Shown here: positions 21,039-30,316 of the stretch, in pieces
Layout: each line of letters starts with the position of its first letter
How positions within the stretch are numbered: the stretch's first letter is position 1
Source: Ruegeria sp. TM1040
GTDB taxonomy: Bacteria > Pseudomonadota > Alphaproteobacteria > Rhodobacterales > Rhodobacteraceae
Assembly (NCBI RefSeq): GCF_000014065.1
Contig: NC_008044.1
Span: forward strand, 2,999,501-3,063,500
Direction of reading: 5' to 3'
Length of the DNA: 64,000 nt
Notes under the pieces: generated by a model
Databases searched by the model: none
Told to the model about the DNA's origin: nothing
What the model saw: only the letters and a program-made list of their open reading frames with translations
Program-made: the position numbers and the translations under genes

Positions 21039-22090
21039 TATCGCGCGATGACCTCAGGGCCGCGGTCGGGTCTGGCCTTCTGACCGAAGCACAGGCCGCG
21101 TCCTTGTCGGCCCTCGCGGACAGCCGCCGCGGCGCGCGCGAGGGTCTGGCACCCGGCGATGAACCTTTTGAGTTGTTCAAGGGTTTCAACGAGATTTTCA
21201 TAGTCATCGGCCTTGTGATCCTCGCGATGGGCTGGATTGCAGTCAATACCGCCTCGATGTTCACCGAGATCGTCAATTACCGCACGCAGGCCACCACAGC
21301 TGCGCTTTTTGGCGCGGCAATCCTTTGGGGCCTGTCCGAATATTTTATCCGCCGTCGTCGCATGGTAGCGCCTGCCATTGCCCTATCGGTCATGTTTGCC
21401 GGTAATGCCGCAATGGGCTTTGTCGCTCAGTATGCACAGCCCTTCATGATCGCCCAGCAAGACTACTCTTCGCTGCCAATGGCACTCGGGCTGTCAACAC
21501 TTGCGCTGTTTGTATTCTGGGGGCGCTTCCGCGTGCCATTTGCCATGGCGCTGATTGCGCTCGGTCTCTTTGCCGTAGCGCTGATCGTTGCGGCAGATCA
21601 ATCCGGTGTGCCAACAGAACTCGGTGATCTCTTCCTTCTGAGCGCCAATGGTCCTTTTGCCTGGATTACGCTTGTGGTTGGTCTGTTGGTCTTTGCCGTC
21701 GCCATGGCCTTCGACCTGAGCGATCCTCATCGCGTGACACGGCGCTCAGCACAGGGGTTCTGGCTACATGTGGTTGCGGCTCCCGCGCTAGTGAACACAA
21801 TCGCCCTGTCGCTGCTCACATCCGATCAGGGCGTGCTACTGGCACTGGTTCTTGGCTGCTTTGCGCTCATTGCCATCGTCATTGACAGGCGATCGTTCCT
21901 GATCACCGCAATCGGCTATATCGTGGCGCTGAGTACAACGGTTTTCGACAGCGAGGGCACCGGGATCAGCATCCTGGCGCTTGGCGTGGTTCTGGTGATC
22001 CTTGGCGCCTTCTGGGCCCGGATCCGCGCCGCGCTGCTTTCACTCCTTTCTGGTGTGCTGCCGCTTCATCGGCTGCCACCTTCTCACTGA
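21035..22090 (+). CDS. Unidentified polytopic membrane protein between hslV and hslU
   Basis: A 351-residue protein I cannot assign with confidence; a DUF2157-like relationship is possible. The first 45 residues are soluble ([26 protein letters not shown], then [15 protein letters not shown]), resembling the short N-terminal helical region before many multi-pass DUF2157 proteins. About ten hydrophobic segments follow to the end. Its ATG overlaps the hslV stop (ATGA), and hslU starts 15 bases after its stop, so it must be co-expressed with the HslVU protease. No catalytic motif is visible. Confidence 0.75.
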
Positions 22091-22105
22091 CCTCAAGGGA
22101 TAGAC

Positions 22106-23416
22106 ATGACAGATCTGACCCCCCGCGAAATCGTTTCTGAACTCGACCGGTTCATCATTGGCCAAAAGGATGCCAAACGCGCTGTCGCTGTAGCGTTGCG
22201 CAATCGCTGGCGCCGCAAACAGCTACCGGATGACCTGCGCGACGAAGTGCATCCAAAGAACATCCTGATGATCGGCCCCACTGGCGTCGGCAAGACCGAA
22301 ATTTCGCGCCGCTTGGCGAAGCTGGCGCGCGCGCCTTTCATCAAGGTCGAAGCTACCAAATTCACCGAGGTTGGCTATGTCGGCCGCGACGTGGAACAAA
22401 TCGTGCGTGATCTTGTGGATACCGCAATCGTGCAAACCCGCGAGCACATGCGAGAGGACGTCAAAGCCAAGGCGCATAAAGCCGCCGAGGACCGTGTGCT
22501 CGAAGCGATCGCCGGAACCGATGCCCGCGAGAGCACGCTCGAGATGTTCCGCAAAAAGCTCAAGGCAGGTGAGCTTGATGACACGGTGATCGAGTTGGAC
22601 ATCGCCGATACCTCCAACCCCATGGGCGGTATGTTTGAAATTCCGGGTCAGCCAGGTGCAAACATGGGGATGATGAACCTCGGTGATCTCTTCGGAAAAG
22701 CCATGGGCGGGCGTACCACACGCAAAAAGCTCACCGTTGCAGAGAGCTATGACGTGTTGATCGGGGAAGAAGCGGACAAGCTTCTGGATGATGAAACCGT
22801 AAACAAGGCTGCATTGGAAGCAGTAGAGCAGAACGGGATCGTGTTCCTTGATGAGATCGACAAGGTCTGCGCCCGTTCCGATGCGCGTGGTGGCGACGTC
22901 AGCCGTGAGGGCGTGCAGCGGGACTTGCTGCCGCTGATCGAAGGCACCACTGTCAGCACCAAACATGGCCCAGTCAAAACCGACCATATCCTGTTCATAG
23001 CGTCCGGTGCGTTCCACATCGCCAAGCCTTCTGATCTCCTGCCCGAGCTGCAAGGACGTTTGCCGATCCGCGTAAACCTGCGCGCCCTCAGTGAAGAGGA
23101 TTTTGTGCGCATCCTGACCGAAACCGACAATGCGCTGACACGCCAGTACGAGGCGCTCTTGGGCACAGAAAAAGTCAAAGTGACCTTCACCAAGGACGGG
23201 ATCCACGCCCTTGCGCAGATTGCCGCCGAAGTGAACCACACGGTGGAGAACATCGGCGCGCGGCGTCTCTACACGGTAATGGAGCGGGTCTTTGAGGAGA
23301 TGTCCTTTGCTGCGCCGGATCGATCCGGTGAAGAGATCATCGTAGATGAGCCCTTTGTGACCAAGAATTTGGGCGAATTGACCAAATCCACCGATCTCAG
23401 CCGCTACGTGCTCTGA
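22106..23416 (+). CDS. hslU: ATP-dependent protease ATPase subunit HslU (ClpY)
   Basis: A 436-residue AAA+ unfoldase. The start [34 protein letters not shown] is diagnostic; Walker A is [15 protein letters not shown] (about residues 55-69), Walker B FLDEIDKV (about 249-256), and sensor regions include RLPIRVNL and [13 protein letters not shown]. The end LSRYVL is the conserved tail that docks into HslV. It carries the insertion I-domain at about 110-240. Part of the hslV-membrane protein-hslU operon. Confidence 0.97.
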   Translation: MTDLTPREIVSELDRFIIGQKDAKRAVAVALRNRWRRKQLPDDLRDEVHPKNILMIGPTGVGKTEISRRLAKLARAPFIKVEATKFTEVGYVGRDVEQIVRDLVDTAIVQTREHMREDVKAKAHKAAEDRVLEAIAGTDARESTLEMFRKKLKAGELDDTVIELDIADTSNPMGGMFEIPGQPGANMGMMNLGDLFGKAMGGRTTRKKLTVAESYDVLIGEEADKLLDDETVNKAALEAVEQNGIVFLDEIDKVCARSDARGGDVSREGVQRDLLPLIEGTTVSTKHGPVKTDHILFIASGAFHIAKPSDLLPELQGRLPIRVNLRALSEEDFVRILTETDNALTRQYEALLGTEKVKVTFTKDGIHALAQIAAEVNHTVENIGARRLYTVMERVFEEMSFAAPDRSGEEIIVDEPFVTKNLGELTKSTDLSRYVL

Positions 23417-23437
23417 AATCGGAACGCGTATATCTAT

Positions 23438-23467
23438 GCCTTGCCCGACAACACCGCCGGGCAAGGC
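23438..23467 (+). terminator. Strong hairpin after hslU
   Basis: GCCTTGCCC ... GGGCAAGGC around a 12-base loop, 21 bases after the hslU stop. There is no T run, so it may be an mRNA-stabilising or Rho-assisted structure rather than a classical terminator. The next gene begins 28 bases later. Confidence 0.5.
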
Positions 23468-23495
23468 TCATCCGAGGCGCAAAAAAGGGGCCAAC

Positions 23496-24617
23496 ATGAA
23501 GAACGCCATGCTGGTGCTCTGCGTCTTTCTGGGGCTTTCGGCCTGTGCAGATCGCGACCTCATGCCAATTGTGCCGGAGGCCGTTGAAATCGGCACACCC
23601 TATACCGTGTTCTCCACCACCACCCGCGCACAAGAAGCGGATGGCACCTATGGTTTTAGGCGCTCCGAGCAGCTGCGGATGATGGAAATGACCGTGACCA
23701 TCCCGCCAAATCACAGCCCGGGAGAGCTCTCCTATCGCTACAAGAACCCGGACCCACACAAGAATTTTGCAATTGCCGAAGAGCTACCGGTCGCGAGTGT
23801 CAGTGACCTTCGGGCCCGGTTTCTGCGCGAGCAGCGGGAAAACAACTGGCCTCTGCGCGAGGTGACAATCTTTGTGCATGGCTATAACAGCACGCACCCG
23901 GAAACCGCCTATCGCTCGGCGCAAATGGCGCATGACGTAGAACTTCCCGGATCCCTGGTGATGTATTCATGGCCCAGCCGTGGACGTGCTTTCGGCTATG
24001 CCTATGACATCGACAGCATGCTCTTTGCCCGCGACGGGCTTGAGGAGACCGTGCGGCGCGTCAAACAGGCGGGGGCAGAGCGCATCATTCTGGTAGCGCA
24101 TTCCATGGGAACCGCGCTTGCGATGGAGATGTTGCGCCAGGCCGATCTGCGAAATCCCGGCTGGGCGGCCCGCACGCTCAACGGTGGGGTCATCCTGATC
24201 TCACCCGATCTCGATGTGGATGTATTTGAGAGCCAGATGATGGATCTCAAACAGGTTCCGCAGCCATTTGGTGTGATGGTCTCGGAGAAAGATCATATCC
24301 TCAATATTTCCGGTCGACTGCGTGGCACAAGCGAGGGGGAGCGTCTTGGAAATATCAAATCAGCAGAGCGGCTGATGAAATGGCCCATTGAGGTGATCGA
24401 CCTGACAGCATTTAATGCGGATGCAGCCTCTGGGCATTTTGTGGCGGCGACATCGCCTAGTTTGCTGGCGGTCATACGATCCGCCAGCAACGTCAGTCGC
24501 CTGTTCGGCCCAGTTGATCCGACGCTGTTTCAACAGATCCTACCGCAGTCTCAAACCATCGTAACCGACCATGGGAAACTCATGCTCGCCAGGCAGCAAC
24601 GGCAGGAAGAGCGCTGA
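23496..24617 (+). CDS. DUF900-type alpha/beta hydrolase lipoprotein
   Basis: A 373-residue exported protein. MKNAMLVLCVFLGLSAC is a lipoprotein signal with lipobox LSAC, acylated Cys at about residue 17. The body has the alpha/beta hydrolase landmarks VTIFVHGYNS (oxyanion loop) and ILVAHSMGTALAMEML with nucleophile Ser203; LISPDLDVDVF may give the acid and ASGHF the His. DUF900 hydrolases have no assigned substrate. The ATG at 23496 gives the correct lipoprotein N-terminus; an earlier in-frame start at 23436 lies within the hairpin. Confidence 0.85.
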   Translation: MKNAMLVLCVFLGLSACADRDLMPIVPEAVEIGTPYTVFSTTTRAQEADGTYGFRRSEQLRMMEMTVTIPPNHSPGELSYRYKNPDPHKNFAIAEELPVASVSDLRARFLREQRENNWPLREVTIFVHGYNSTHPETAYRSAQMAHDVELPGSLVMYSWPSRGRAFGYAYDIDSMLFARDGLEETVRRVKQAGAERIILVAHSMGTALAMEMLRQADLRNPGWAARTLNGGVILISPDLDVDVFESQMMDLKQVPQPFGVMVSEKDHILNISGRLRGTSEGERLGNIKSAERLMKWPIEVIDLTAFNADAASGHFVAATSPSLLAVIRSASNVSRLFGPVDPTLFQQILPQSQTIVTDHGKLMLARQQRQEER

Positions 24618-24624
24618 GGACACG

Positions 24625-25227
24625 TCAGCGCGTGCGTCTCAAATAGACGTAATATGCGCCTTCGCCTCCATGACTGATATGCGCAGGCGTCACCTGCAGC
24701 ACCGCCTGTGCGAGAGGTTGCAGGGTGAGCCATTGCGGTACCTGATGTCGCAGAACTCCGCGCGGCACTGGCATCGGACCCGGCTCATCGCGGTCCTTGC
24801 CCTTGCCAGTGATCACCAGCACCAGCCGCTTGTTCGAGGCCTGCGCCGACAGGATAAAGCGGGTCAAAGCACCATGGGCGGAGTCCATACGCATCCCGTG
24901 CAGGTCAAGCTTGCCTTCGGGTTTGAGCTTCCCGCGCTTCATCCGGCGAAAAGCTTTTTCATCCATCCGCAAGGGATCAGTGGCGAGTTTGCGCGCCGGT
25001 GAGGCTTTTAGATCATGACCGGGCAGTTTCGCACGGGCTTTGCTGCCTACCTCGAACTGGGGCAGGGGTGCTGGCGCGCTGCGTCGCGGTTTGGGTTTTG
25101 GCAAAGGTGTAGGGGGGTCTGCATGGTCTCCGCCCTTTTTTTCGCGGTTGGCATGCAGCCGTTCAGCGTGTTTCACAACCTGTTGCCAAAGGTCGATCTC
25201 ATCTTCTGTCAGTTTGCGCCGGGTCAT
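24625..25227 (-). CDS. Smr/MutS2-type domain protein
   Basis: A 200-residue protein: an N-terminal helix-rich part (LTEDEIDLWQQVVKHAERL), a proline-rich basic linker, then a C-terminal Smr domain with the signature GKLDLHGMRMDSAHGAL (about residues 113-130) and VITGKGK, then HGGEGAYYVYLRR at the end. Smr domains nick or bind nucleic acid; stand-alone proteins of this SmrA/YdaL type are common in proteobacteria, and ribosome-associated RNA cleavage is known for relatives. The ATG at 25227 shares a base with the mltA stop. Confidence 0.88.
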   Translation of the reverse strand: MTRRKLTEDEIDLWQQVVKHAERLHANREKKGGDHADPPTPLPKPKPRRSAPAPLPQFEVGSKARAKLPGHDLKASPARKLATDPLRMDEKAFRRMKRGKLKPEGKLDLHGMRMDSAHGALTRFILSAQASNKRLVLVITGKGKDRDEPGPMPVPRGVLRHQVPQWLTLQPLAQAVLQVTPAHISHGGEGAYYVYLRRTR

Positions 25228-26285
25228 CACAGATCATCCGGCAACATGGCATAGGCGCGTTGAATGGGCATAAGCACCATCATCCGCCCCGGATCGCGCA
25301 GTTGCCCGGCCTGACGCCCGGCCTCGTCACCGGGCCCAAAGAAAATATCGGCACGCTGCGCGCCTTTGATGGCAGAGCCGGTGTCCTGTGCAATCATCAG
25401 CCGCCGCATCTTGGTCTGCCCATTCTTCTCGATCCAAACGGGGGCGCCCAGCGGCGTATAAGCCGGATCAACCGCTATCGAACGCATCGGCGTGATCGAT
25501 CTGTTCATGGCGCCCAATGGTCCCCGGTTGGAGGGCACTTTGCGCACCTCGCGAAAGAACACATATGAGGGGTTGTGCATCAACAGCTCCATCCCCGGTC
25601 CCGGATTACGGCGAACCCAGTTCTGGATCACACCTGCGCTCACTTGATGCAGGTTGTAGATCCCACGCCGGACCATTTCCTGCCCGATTGAGCGATAGGG
25701 ATGCCCGTTTGCGCCGCCATACCCAAGACGTATCACAGATCCATCTTGGAGTTTGATCCGACCAGATCCTTGAATTTGCAGGAAAAACAACTCAACCGGA
25801 TCATCGACCCAGGCGATTTCCAATCCCCGCCCGTCCATGACGCCAGACGTAAGAATGTCGCGTCTAGACAACCAGGTCGACGACTGGCGGGCCTCTGGGG
25901 GCATCCGATAGACCGGATACTGGAACCGCCCACCTCGCTGGCGCGCTCCGTTGAGTTCAGGTTCGAAATAGCCGGTGAACAGACCTTCTTTTCCGTCTTC
26001 GATCAGAACCGGACGAAAAAACAGCTCAAAGAACGCGCGCGCACCGCTGTCATCTGCGTTCTGGGCCATGGCGCAAAGCGATTGCCAGTCTGCCCCGTCC
26101 ATGTCCATGCAGGTTTCCCGAAAAACGCGAAGGGCCTCGACATGGTTGTCGAGGTCCCAATCAGAGAGCTCTGTGAACTCAAGTATGCGAAGAGACGGCC
26201 CCGTCTCGGATTGCGCTCCGGCGCCGGAAAAAAGGGCTGCGGTTAATAACGCCGCGCCAAGTCCATGCCGAAGCGTCTCCGTCAT
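25227..26285 (-). CDS. mltA: Membrane-bound lytic murein transglycosylase A
   Basis: A 352-residue exported enzyme that cleaves peptidoglycan to 1,6-anhydro-muropeptides. A signal peptide (about residues 1-24, ending GAGAQS) has no lipobox Cys, so this version seems periplasmic. The MltA domain shows FTGYFEPELNG, and the C-terminal 3D domain has IAQDTGSAIKGAQRADIFFG with the catalytic Asp. The ATG at 26285 overlaps the timA stop; the longer frame reaching 26348 lies inside that gene. Middle gene of timA-mltA-smr. Confidence 0.93.
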   Translation of the reverse strand: MTETLRHGLGAALLTAALFSGAGAQSETGPSLRILEFTELSDWDLDNHVEALRVFRETCMDMDGADWQSLCAMAQNADDSGARAFFELFFRPVLIEDGKEGLFTGYFEPELNGARQRGGRFQYPVYRMPPEARQSSTWLSRRDILTSGVMDGRGLEIAWVDDPVELFFLQIQGSGRIKLQDGSVIRLGYGGANGHPYRSIGQEMVRRGIYNLHQVSAGVIQNWVRRNPGPGMELLMHNPSYVFFREVRKVPSNRGPLGAMNRSITPMRSIAVDPAYTPLGAPVWIEKNGQTKMRRLMIAQDTGSAIKGAQRADIFFGPGDEAGRQAGQLRDPGRMMVLMPIQRAYAMLPDDL

Positions 26286-26938
26286 GCGTCCGTTGCCACC
26301 AGCAGCCAATTCGGGTCGCCGGTGCCCATCTGGCGCGAGAAGGTCCAAGTGTCCTTCTGCCGCTTCACGGCTTTGGGGTCACCTTCCACGATTTCACCCG
26401 CGCGGTTGCGCACGGCCGAGGTCAGCTCACCGACAAAGCGCACAGTGATTTCTGCTGTAGAGGTCGCTGTGTCAAAGGTGGCGTCGATGATGCTCGTCTC
26501 GCGCACACCGATGAATTCTGCCTCGATGGTCAACCCCTGATCTTCACGCGCGGACACTGCGTCAACAAAGCTCTGGAAGATATCATCAGAAATAAACGGC
26601 TGAATACCGTCTAGCTCACCGGTTTCGAACCCCATCAAGATCATCTCATAGGCGCCACGGGCACCCTGCACGAACTCGGCCACCTGGAAGGAAGAATCCG
26701 AGCGTTTCATATCGCTCAGCGCCTTTGACTGCGGGCTGCCTTCGTCGACATACGCGATGATGTCATCGTCGGGGCTGCCCTCGATCACCTCAAACTTGCG
26801 CTGCGGGGCGCGTGTTTCGCTGCTGGCAAGCGGGGGCTTTTCAAACCCTTCACGTGTGCCCAGAACGCTTTTTAGGCGCAGGATCAGAAAAACCGCGATG
26901 CCAGCTAGGACCAAAAGCTCAATCAAGGGCGACTCCAT
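26282..26938 (-). CDS. Tim44-like (TimA) inner membrane protein
   Basis: A 218-residue protein with an N-terminal membrane helix (IELLVLAGIAVFLILRL), a short acidic linker, and a C-terminal Tim44-like domain (DSSFQVAEFVQGARGAYEMILMGFETGELDGI to the end). Alphaproteobacterial TimA resembles the mitochondrial import protein Tim44 in its C-terminal domain; its bacterial role is not settled. It is first in the timA-mltA-smr operon and divergent from fxsA. In many alphaproteobacteria it lies close to secB, as here. Confidence 0.88.
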   Translation of the reverse strand: MESPLIELLVLAGIAVFLILRLKSVLGTREGFEKPPLASSETRAPQRKFEVIEGSPDDDIIAYVDEGSPQSKALSDMKRSDSSFQVAEFVQGARGAYEMILMGFETGELDGIQPFISDDIFQSFVDAVSAREDQGLTIEAEFIGVRETSIIDATFDTATSTAEITVRFVGELTSAVRNRAGEIVEGDPKAVKRQKDTWTFSRQMGTGDPNWLLVATDA

Positions 26939-27052
26939 TTATACCTCATCGTCCAATAGGACCTGTCGGTTTGAAACCAACGTGTTCTGCTCTTATGTAG
27001 GTGACAGGCGGGACCAAGTCCACCGTTCAGCCCCAAGGAGAGGACGCCCATC

Positions 27053-27550
27053 ATGCCACTTTTTCTGGCTTTTCTGCTGGTTCCAATCATTGAAATCGCC
27101 CTGTTTATACAGGTTGGCGGTCTGATTGGTCTTTGGCCAACGCTCGGGATCGTCGTTTTGACGGCATTTTTGGGGACCTGGCTGGTGAAAACCCAGGGTC
27201 GGCTGGCGCTTGGACAGCTGCGTGGGTCGTTTGAACGTCTTTCCGACCCGACGGAGCCGCTCGCGCATGGCGCAATGATCCTGCTTGCCGGTGCGCTTTT
27301 GCTCACGCCTGGTTTTTTTACCGACGCTTTCGGCTTTTTGCTTCTGGTTCCCGGTTTTAGGACCCGCGCCTTTGCCTACCTGAGAACCAAGGTGACCGTC
27401 GCCTCCTTTCAGATGGGGCAAGATCCGCGCCAGCATCCTCAACACCCTCGCAAAAGTCCGCAGGGTGACGTCATTGACGGCGATTACGAGGATGTAACGC
27501 CGCGTCCGCGCAATGAGGGGCCATCAGGTTGGGTGGAAGGTCCGAAATAA
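27053..27550 (+). CDS. fxsA: FxsA family cytoplasmic membrane protein
   Basis: A 165-residue membrane protein with MPLFLAFLLVPIIEIALFIQVG at the start, TAFLGTWLVKTQG, AHGAMILLAGALLLTPGFFTDAFGFLLLVPG and a hydrophilic, charged tail. These are the FxsA (suppressor of F exclusion of phage T7) hallmarks. Its normal role is unknown. It is divergent from timA with 114 bases between, and precedes secB by 64 bases. Confidence 0.92.
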   Translation: MPLFLAFLLVPIIEIALFIQVGGLIGLWPTLGIVVLTAFLGTWLVKTQGRLALGQLRGSFERLSDPTEPLAHGAMILLAGALLLTPGFFTDAFGFLLLVPGFRTRAFAYLRTKVTVASFQMGQDPRQHPQHPRKSPQGDVIDGDYEDVTPRPRNEGPSGWVEGPK

Positions 27551-27614
27551 GACTTTGAGCATGGCTCTCCAAGCTGATAAGCACGCTGCGACACGTTAAA
27601 TTCAGGAGATTTCC

Positions 27615-28109
27615 ATGGCCGAAAATGGCGCAGCCGAAGGCACTGCTCAGCAGCCGCAAGTCCAGATGAACATCCTCGGACAGTTCATCCGCGATCTGTC
27701 CTTTGAAAATGTGATGGCGCAGAAAGGCGTGGGGGGCGAAGTGCAGCCTGACGTGAACGTGCAGGTTGCTCTCGACGCCAAAAAGCGCAGCACCGAGAAC
27801 CAGTACGAAGTCATCACCAAGCTGAACATCGAGTCCAAGAACAAAGCCGGTGGCGAAGTTCTGTTTGTGCTTGAGCTGGAATATGTCGGCATCTTCAACA
27901 TCGCAGGCGTGCCCGAGGATCAGCTTCACCCGTTCCTGCTGATCGAATGCCCGCGGATGCTGTTCCCGTTCCTGCGTCGTATTGTTTCCGACATCAGCCG
28001 CGACGGTGGTTTCCCGCCGCTGAACCTCGACAACATCGATTTTGTTGCAATTTATCGCAACGAGCTGGCCCGTCGTCAGGCAGAAGCCCCTGCCGAAGTG
28101 ACCAACTGA
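27615..28109 (+). CDS. secB: Protein-export chaperone SecB
   Basis: A 164-residue cytosolic tetrameric chaperone that keeps preproteins unfolded and passes them to SecA. Conserved parts are QMNILGQFIRDLSFENVMAQKG, YEVITKLNIESKN, ELEYVGIFNIAGVP and LLIECPRMLFPFLRRIVSDISRDGGFPPLNLDNIDF. AGGAGA precedes the ATG. It sits next to dnaQ in convergent orientation, a conserved alphaproteobacterial arrangement near the origin. Confidence 0.97.
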   Translation: MAENGAAEGTAQQPQVQMNILGQFIRDLSFENVMAQKGVGGEVQPDVNVQVALDAKKRSTENQYEVITKLNIESKNKAGGEVLFVLELEYVGIFNIAGVPEDQLHPFLLIECPRMLFPFLRRIVSDISRDGGFPPLNLDNIDFVAIYRNELARRQAEAPAEVTN

Positions 28110-28139
28110 GCCCTCGCGTTCTGGTCAATTAAAGCTCTG

Positions 28140-28169
28140 GCGCTGCGATCAAAGATCGCGGCGCTTTTT
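28140..28169 (+). terminator. Rho-independent terminator of secB
   Basis: GCGCTGCGATC, AAA loop, GATCGCGGCGC, then TTTTT. It lies between the convergent secB and dnaQ stops, touching the dnaQ stop codon. Confidence 0.88.
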
Positions 28170-28900
28170 CATTCCGAGGTAACAGCCCACAAAGCATCCT
28201 CGCCAAGTTTGCCCACAAACTCGTCGTGGGCCGCTTTTTCCTCGGCCGTCAGCCGAGAGGGCAGGGGCGTCTCACGCGGCGCGGGGCGCCAATTGGTATC
28301 AACTGCGTTTTGTCCACCGCTTGATTGTGCTGAAAGCCCAAAATCCGGCTGCCGGCCTCCGATCAGCTCGAGGTACACATCTGCGAGGATCTCGGAGTCC
28401 AAGAGCGCGCCATGCAGCGTCCGGTTGGAATTGTCGATCCCAAAGCGTCGGCATAGCGCATCCAGCGTTGCCGGAGATCCGGGAAATCGCTTGCGCGCCA
28501 TGGCCAGAGTATCAATAGCCTGATCCATCGGAAGCTGCGGCAGGTTCATCCACCCAAGCTCCGCGTTCAGGAACTTCATATCAAAGCTGGCATTGTGAAT
28601 GACCATCTTTGAATCACGCACAAAGTCCAGGAACGCCTGGCCTACCTCGGCAAAGAGTGGCTTGTCCTTCAGGATCACCTGACCGGGGGCAGGCGGTTGC
28701 GGTGGTTCCAACAGATCGGGACCAATACCATGCACGCCAAAGGCCTCGTGCGGCATCGATCGCTGCGGGTTGATGTAGACGTGGAATGTCTCACCGGTTG
28801 GCATATGATTCAGGAGCTCCACAGCCCCGATTTCGACAATTCGGTCGCCAGAAAACGGGTCAAAGCCTGTGGTTTCCGTATCGAGTACGATTTCACGCAT
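28169..28900 (-). CDS. dnaQ: DNA polymerase III epsilon subunit (3'-5' proofreading exonuclease)
   Basis: A 243-residue protein. The DEDDh exonuclease domain covers about residues 1-175: Exo I REIVLDTETTGFDP, Exo II MVIHNASFDMKFLN, and Exo III around RTLHGALLDSEILADVY with the catalytic His and Asp. The C-terminal tail (about 180-243) is the variable linker that binds the polymerase alpha subunit. The gene overlaps coaE by 8 bases at its start, in the minus-strand maf-aroE-coaE-dnaQ operon beside the origin. Confidence 0.95.
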   Translation of the reverse strand: MREIVLDTETTGFDPFSGDRIVEIGAVELLNHMPTGETFHVYINPQRSMPHEAFGVHGIGPDLLEPPQPPAPGQVILKDKPLFAEVGQAFLDFVRDSKMVIHNASFDMKFLNAELGWMNLPQLPMDQAIDTLAMARKRFPGSPATLDALCRRFGIDNSNRTLHGALLDSEILADVYLELIGGRQPDFGLSAQSSGGQNAVDTNWRPAPRETPLPSRLTAEEKAAHDEFVGKLGEDALWAVTSE

Positions 28901-29486
28901 GCGCCATTCTCCGTTTGATATCCTCTACGACCGCTGTGACCTGCGCGCGGGCATGTTCCATTGTGTCGGTTTCGATCCTGAAGTCGCTGCGCGCCAGCTT
29001 TTCCTCAATCGGCATCTGCTTTGCAAGGATCTGCTCGAACTGCGGCTCCGTCATGGTCCCGCGCGCAAGAACCCTCTGACGCTGCATCTCGGGCGAGACA
29101 AACACGCAGGCCACCGCATCCATTTCCGCCTGAGAACCGGTTTCAAACAAAAGTGGGATGTCGAAAACGAGAATGTCTGCCTCCGCAGCTATACGAAATC
29201 TCTGCCGGTCGGCCTGGACCAGCGGATGAACGATATCCTCGAGCACCTTTAAGACTGATTTATTTAATGAAATCAGTTCTTTCAGGATATCGCGATCCAC
29301 GAATCCCGCTGCCGTCACCTCTGGGAAGGCATCCCCGATAGGCGTGACGGCGGCCCCGCCTTTTGCATAGAGCGCGTGGACGGCTGCATCCGCGTCCCAA
29401 ACCGCACAGCCTGCCTCCTTAAAGAGGGCAGCTGTCGTGGATTTGCCCATCCCGATCGATCCGGTCAGTCCAAGCGAAAAAACCAT
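28893..29486 (-). CDS. coaE: Dephospho-CoA kinase
   Basis: A 197-residue P-loop kinase catalysing the last step of coenzyme A synthesis. The start has SLGLTGSIGMGKSTTAALF (Walker A), then VWDADAAVHALY with the conserved Asp, IVHPLV, and FDIPLLFET followed by a C-terminal lid region RVLARGTMTE. The ATG at 29486 overlaps the aroE stop (TGATG); a TTG one codon earlier is less likely. Confidence 0.95.
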   Translation of the reverse strand: MVFSLGLTGSIGMGKSTTAALFKEAGCAVWDADAAVHALYAKGGAAVTPIGDAFPEVTAAGFVDRDILKELISLNKSVLKVLEDIVHPLVQADRQRFRIAAEADILVFDIPLLFETGSQAEMDAVACVFVSPEMQRQRVLARGTMTEPQFEQILAKQMPIEEKLARSDFRIETDTMEHARAQVTAVVEDIKRRMAHA

Positions 29487-30316
29487 CAAAGAATAGCGTC
29501 ACGCGCGGCGCTGTTGACCTCAGGGCGTTGACCAAACCAGCGTTCAAAGCCCGGTACGGCCTGATGCAACAACATGCCCAGACCATCAACCACAGTACAC
29601 CCAGCCTCTTCGGCGGCCTGCAGAAGCTCCGTTTTGAGGGGGTTATAGACAAGATCCGTGACCACAATACCAGAGTGCAACCCATCCAGTGGCACCCGCA
29701 AACGACGCTGGCCTGTCATTCCAAGAGACGTGGTGTTCACTACGAGACTTGCATCCTCGATCACATTCCCGGCCTCCACCCAGTCCACGGCAGTGACCTT
29801 CGACCCAAATGTCTGCGCCACTTCTTTAGCGCGGGAGCGGGTTCGATTGGTGAGCCGGATCTCGGGAACGCCGGCCTCAATCAGCGATGCGATCACGGCG
29901 CGGCTGGCACCTCCCGCGCCAAAAACGGTCGCAGGCCCCGATTTTGCGTCCCAATCTGGCGCGCCTTCATGGAGGTTGGTAATAAAACCATATCCATCCG
30001 TGTTGTCGGCAACGATGGCGCCATCTTCGTGAAAAATCAGAGTGTTCGCCGCGCCCATCAATTTTGCACGATCCGTCACCTTGTCGGCGATTTCCATGAT
30101 CGACTGCTTGTGCGGGATTGTCACATTCGCGCCTACAAATCCCATTCGTGGCATCATGCGGACAACGGACTCCAGATCCTCTGGTTCCACGTGCATCGGC
30201 ATGTAATGTCCGTCGACTCCATAAGTCTTGAGCCAGTGACGGTGCAACTGAGGAGACTTTGAATGGGCAATCGGGCAGCCAATCACACCAGCAAGCGGGA
30301 TCCTGTTCTCTGTCAT
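29486..30316 (-). CDS. aroE: Shikimate dehydrogenase (NADP+)
   Basis: A 276-residue enzyme reducing 3-dehydroshikimate to shikimate in aromatic amino acid synthesis. The substrate site GCPIAHSKSPQLH is at residues 14-26, and NVTIPHKQ carries the catalytic Lys near 70. NTDGYGF supplies the conserved Asp; VFGAGGASRAV is the NADP Rossmann loop and NRTRSRA the 2'-phosphate clamp. Its ATG overlaps the maf stop and its stop overlaps coaE. Confidence 0.96.
   Translation of the reverse strand: MTENRIPLAGVIGCPIAHSKSPQLHRHWLKTYGVDGHYMPMHVEPEDLESVVRMMPRMGFVGANVTIPHKQSIMEIADKVTDRAKLMGAANTLIFHEDGAIVADNTDGYGFITNLHEGAPDWDAKSGPATVFGAGGASRAVIASLIEAGVPEIRLTNRTRSRAKEVAQTFGSKVTAVDWVEAGNVIEDASLVVNTTSLGMTGQRRLRVPLDGLHSGIVVTDLVYNPLKTELLQAAEEAGCTVVDGLGMLLHQAVPGFERWFGQRPEVNSAARDAIL

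Noticed and set aside
22223-23464. A 413-codon minus-strand frame opposite hslU
   Set aside because: Shadow frame rich in His, Gly and Arg with no motifs; hslU covers it fully.
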